The position numbers and the translations under genes are program-made. From NCBI RefSeq assembly GCF_024622195.1, contig NZ_JANKBI010000016.1, positions 62,001 to 126,000 of the forward strand: a stretch of 64,000 nucleotides of DNA, read 5' to 3'. Shown one piece after another: positions 62,811 to 64,000 of this stretch. The notes below the pieces were generated by a model. The model did not search any database. It was not told the origin of the DNA and saw only the letters and a list, made by a program, of their open reading frames with translations. This DNA comes from Murimonas intestini. GTDB lineage: Bacteria; Bacillota; Clostridia; Lachnospirales; Lachnospiraceae. Each line of letters starts with the position of its first letter. Position 1 is the first letter of the stretch.

Positions 62811-62828
62811 CGGTGTGTATGTGGATTT

Positions 62829-63353
62829 TTATTGATAGATACCATTTATAGTGACTTTAAAGAGTGCATCCTTCCCATTTAAATTGTCTTTGCCATAATT
62901 TTCAGGAAAGGTCACGTTGACATCCACTGTTTCGCCGGGATGATGTCCGATCAATTGTTCCTCAAAATCATCAATATAAGTATTGGAGCCAATAACCAGA
63001 TCAGTACCATTTCCTTTCGTGCTGCCGCCATCAAATTCAACGCCATCCACAGAGCCGATGTAATCAATACTAACAGTATCACCGTTCTTTACGGCAAGAG
63101 ATTCATCTGTTGAAAGGCCAGTACTTTCAGTGGCATTATTCCCGGTAGAGGAAGTGGAACTCTCAGAGGTATCATTTTCCTTAGAAGATGAATTTCCGTT
63201 TGAATTGTATACGGCAAGCACTATAATGAGTATGATGAGTGCAGCAACAGGCAGGCCAAAAGCCAGGTACTTCTTCAGTTTTTTCCTCTGTTCCATTATG
63301 CGGCGTTCCTCGGCACGCCTTTCCTGCGCAAGTTTCCGGTTTTCTTTTTTCAT
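62829..63353 (-). CDS. FKBP-type peptidyl-prolyl isomerase, membrane-anchored
   Basis: 174 residues. Highly charged cytosolic N-terminus (KLAQERRAEERRIMEQRKK), one TM helix at about 29-48, a Ser/Thr/Asn-rich linker, then an FKBP domain (DTVSIDYIGSVDGVEFDGGS, GHHPGETVDVNVTFPENYG, ALFKVTINGI). It probably assists folding of secreted proteins outside the membrane. The FKBP domain is short for the family but has the usual core. AGGAGT lies upstream of the ATG. Confidence 0.88.
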   Translation of the reverse strand: MKKENRKLAQERRAEERRIMEQRKKLKKYLAFGLPVAALIILIIVLAVYNSNGNSSSKENDTSESSTSSTGNNATESTGLSTDESLAVKNGDTVSIDYIGSVDGVEFDGGSTKGNGTDLVIGSNTYIDDFEEQLIGHHPGETVDVNVTFPENYGKDNLNGKDALFKVTINGIYQ

Positions 63354-63736
63354 TAATCAATACTCCTTTTTCAATAGAATTTTTTAGGATGTCTGGCGGA
63401 TGCAGGTATATATCAGCTCTGCACATCCTTGATTATAGAATTATCTCCGCAATGGCAGACTGCAGAACCTGGACGGTCCATTGTCCCTGCTGGATGTAAA
63501 TCTGCCATGTGCCGGAGTAAAATAATTACAGGTATTATACGATAAAACTGTGAAGAAATTGTGATTTCGGCGGACCAAGACAGCACGCAGATTAAATATT
63601 AGCTGCTCTGCAGCACTGCAAGTTTATACCCTGACTGCTTGCGGCGGGGGCTTTGATTTGCAGCAGTGTATTTGGTTTGTGAAAAAGAAATGCATATTTT
63701 ATAAAAAATAGAATGGAGAAATGTGTAAGAGTAGGT
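63354..63736. other. Gap with no gene I can support
   Basis: Divergent region between the FKBP gene and the gene at 63799. No open frame with a ribosome site or recognisable product was seen; it probably holds the promoters of both genes. Confidence 0.5.
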
Positions 63737-63768
63737 TATAATAAAAACAGCATGAGGATAATCCTCAT
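63737..63768 (+). promoter_or_regulatory. Promoter and palindrome upstream of second GMP synthase-like gene
   Basis: TATAAT at 63737-63742 with a weak TGGAGA 17 bases upstream. Just after it lies the perfect palindrome ATGAGGAT-A-ATCCTCAT (63752-63768), placed over the likely transcription start. It may be an operator or a leader hairpin. Confidence 0.5.
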
Positions 63769-63798
63769 AAAATAGGAAAAGCAAAGGAGAAAGCGAAG

Positions 63799-64000
63799 AT
63801 GAAACAGGACATGATAGTTATTCTGGACCTGGGAAGTACAGAGAACACCGTATTAGCGCGTATGATCCGCGACATGGGAGTATACAGTGAAATCCATCCG
63901 CATGATATCACAGCGGAAGAGCTGCAGAAGCTGGATAATGTAAAAGGAATTATCTTAAATGGAGGAGAAAACCGTGTAGTAGACGGTCAGACTGTAGAAG
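63799..64000 (+). CDS. GMP synthase-like protein, amidotransferase part (3' truncated by window)
   Basis: 67 residues are visible. The ATG at 63799 follows AAAGGAGAAAGCGAAG. MIVILDLGSTENTVLARMIR and KGIILNGGENRVVDGQ match the N-terminal glutamine amidotransferase domain of GMP synthase, but with STENT in place of the GQYNQ of the guaA at 47112. It may be a second GMP synthase, as some clostridia carry, or a specialised paralogue. The catalytic Cys lies beyond the window. Confidence 0.8.
   Translation, partial: MKQDMIVILDLGSTENTVLARMIRDMGVYSEIHPHDITAEELQKLDNVKGIILNGGENRVVDGQTVE

Overview
The window looks like chromosomal DNA from a spore-forming gut anaerobe of the Lachnospiraceae (Clostridium cluster XIVa). 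The evidence is a recognisable SpoIIID, YesM/YesN-type two-component systems beside carbohydrate ABC transporters, GH2/GH3/GH78 enzymes with a GPH-family symporter, a P-loop/DUF4869 gene pair, DUF3795 and TIGR04076 proteins, frequent ATGA gene overlaps and AGGAGG-type ribosome sites. I do not assign a species. No rRNA, tRNA or CRISPR array was seen.

Layout. (1) 1-4450: two tandem solute-binding protein (SBP) genes and two sugar permeases, followed by a YesN/YesM pair (4521-7810) whose transcript continues by stop/start overlaps into a metallophosphoesterase and two small unknown genes. (2) 9198-24907: DUF188 protein, a NUDIX remnant, then a glycoside-use locus: membrane-anchored GH3 with reversed domain order, a 4-TM partner, GH2, GH78, a GPH symporter, a LytTR two-component system and a second, cytosolic GH3. 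(3) 25118-32221: DUF4869/ATPase pair, spoIIID, dispersed palindromic repeats, a transporter-less SBP-kinase-regulator sensing operon, and a Crh-like HPr. (4) 32282-42378: mixed small genes (DNA glycosylase, MATE, MFS, VOC, NTF2-like, XRE regulators, DUF3795, serine hydrolase, histidine phosphatase), with a 33-residue membrane protein and gene remnants. (5) 42500-47000: AT-rich accessory stretch with a KAP-type NTPase, a secreted protein, gene fragments and a YafQ/DinJ toxin-antitoxin pair. (6) 47112-58696: guaA, two tandem AraC regulators, and an ABC transporter operon with an enolase-superfamily dehydratase, RidA, D-aminoacylase and SelA-like PLP enzyme. (7) 59149-64000: Crp/Fnr regulator, a four-domain CoA-disulfide reductase fusion, FKBP isomerase, and the start of a second GMP-synthase-like gene.

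How the genes work together. Three separate sugar or small-molecule uptake and sensing modules are each paired with their own regulator type: YesMN, LytTR, and AraC or SBP-kinase-regulator. The glycoside locus most likely imports small rhamnose-, galactose- or glucose-bearing glycosides and hydrolyses them inside the cell. The 50964-58696 operon most likely imports and degrades an N-acylated D-amino or amino-sugar acid type compound, with RidA protecting against a reactive enamine from the PLP enzyme. Substrates for both are inference.

The most unusual items are a leader-like sequence motif present three times (two copies flank the KAP gene), two families of palindromic repeats (one supplies the C-terminus of a protein), a MerR-type 19-bp-spacer promoter with no MerR gene nearby, an HPr without its catalytic histidine, and the transporter-less SBP sensing operon.
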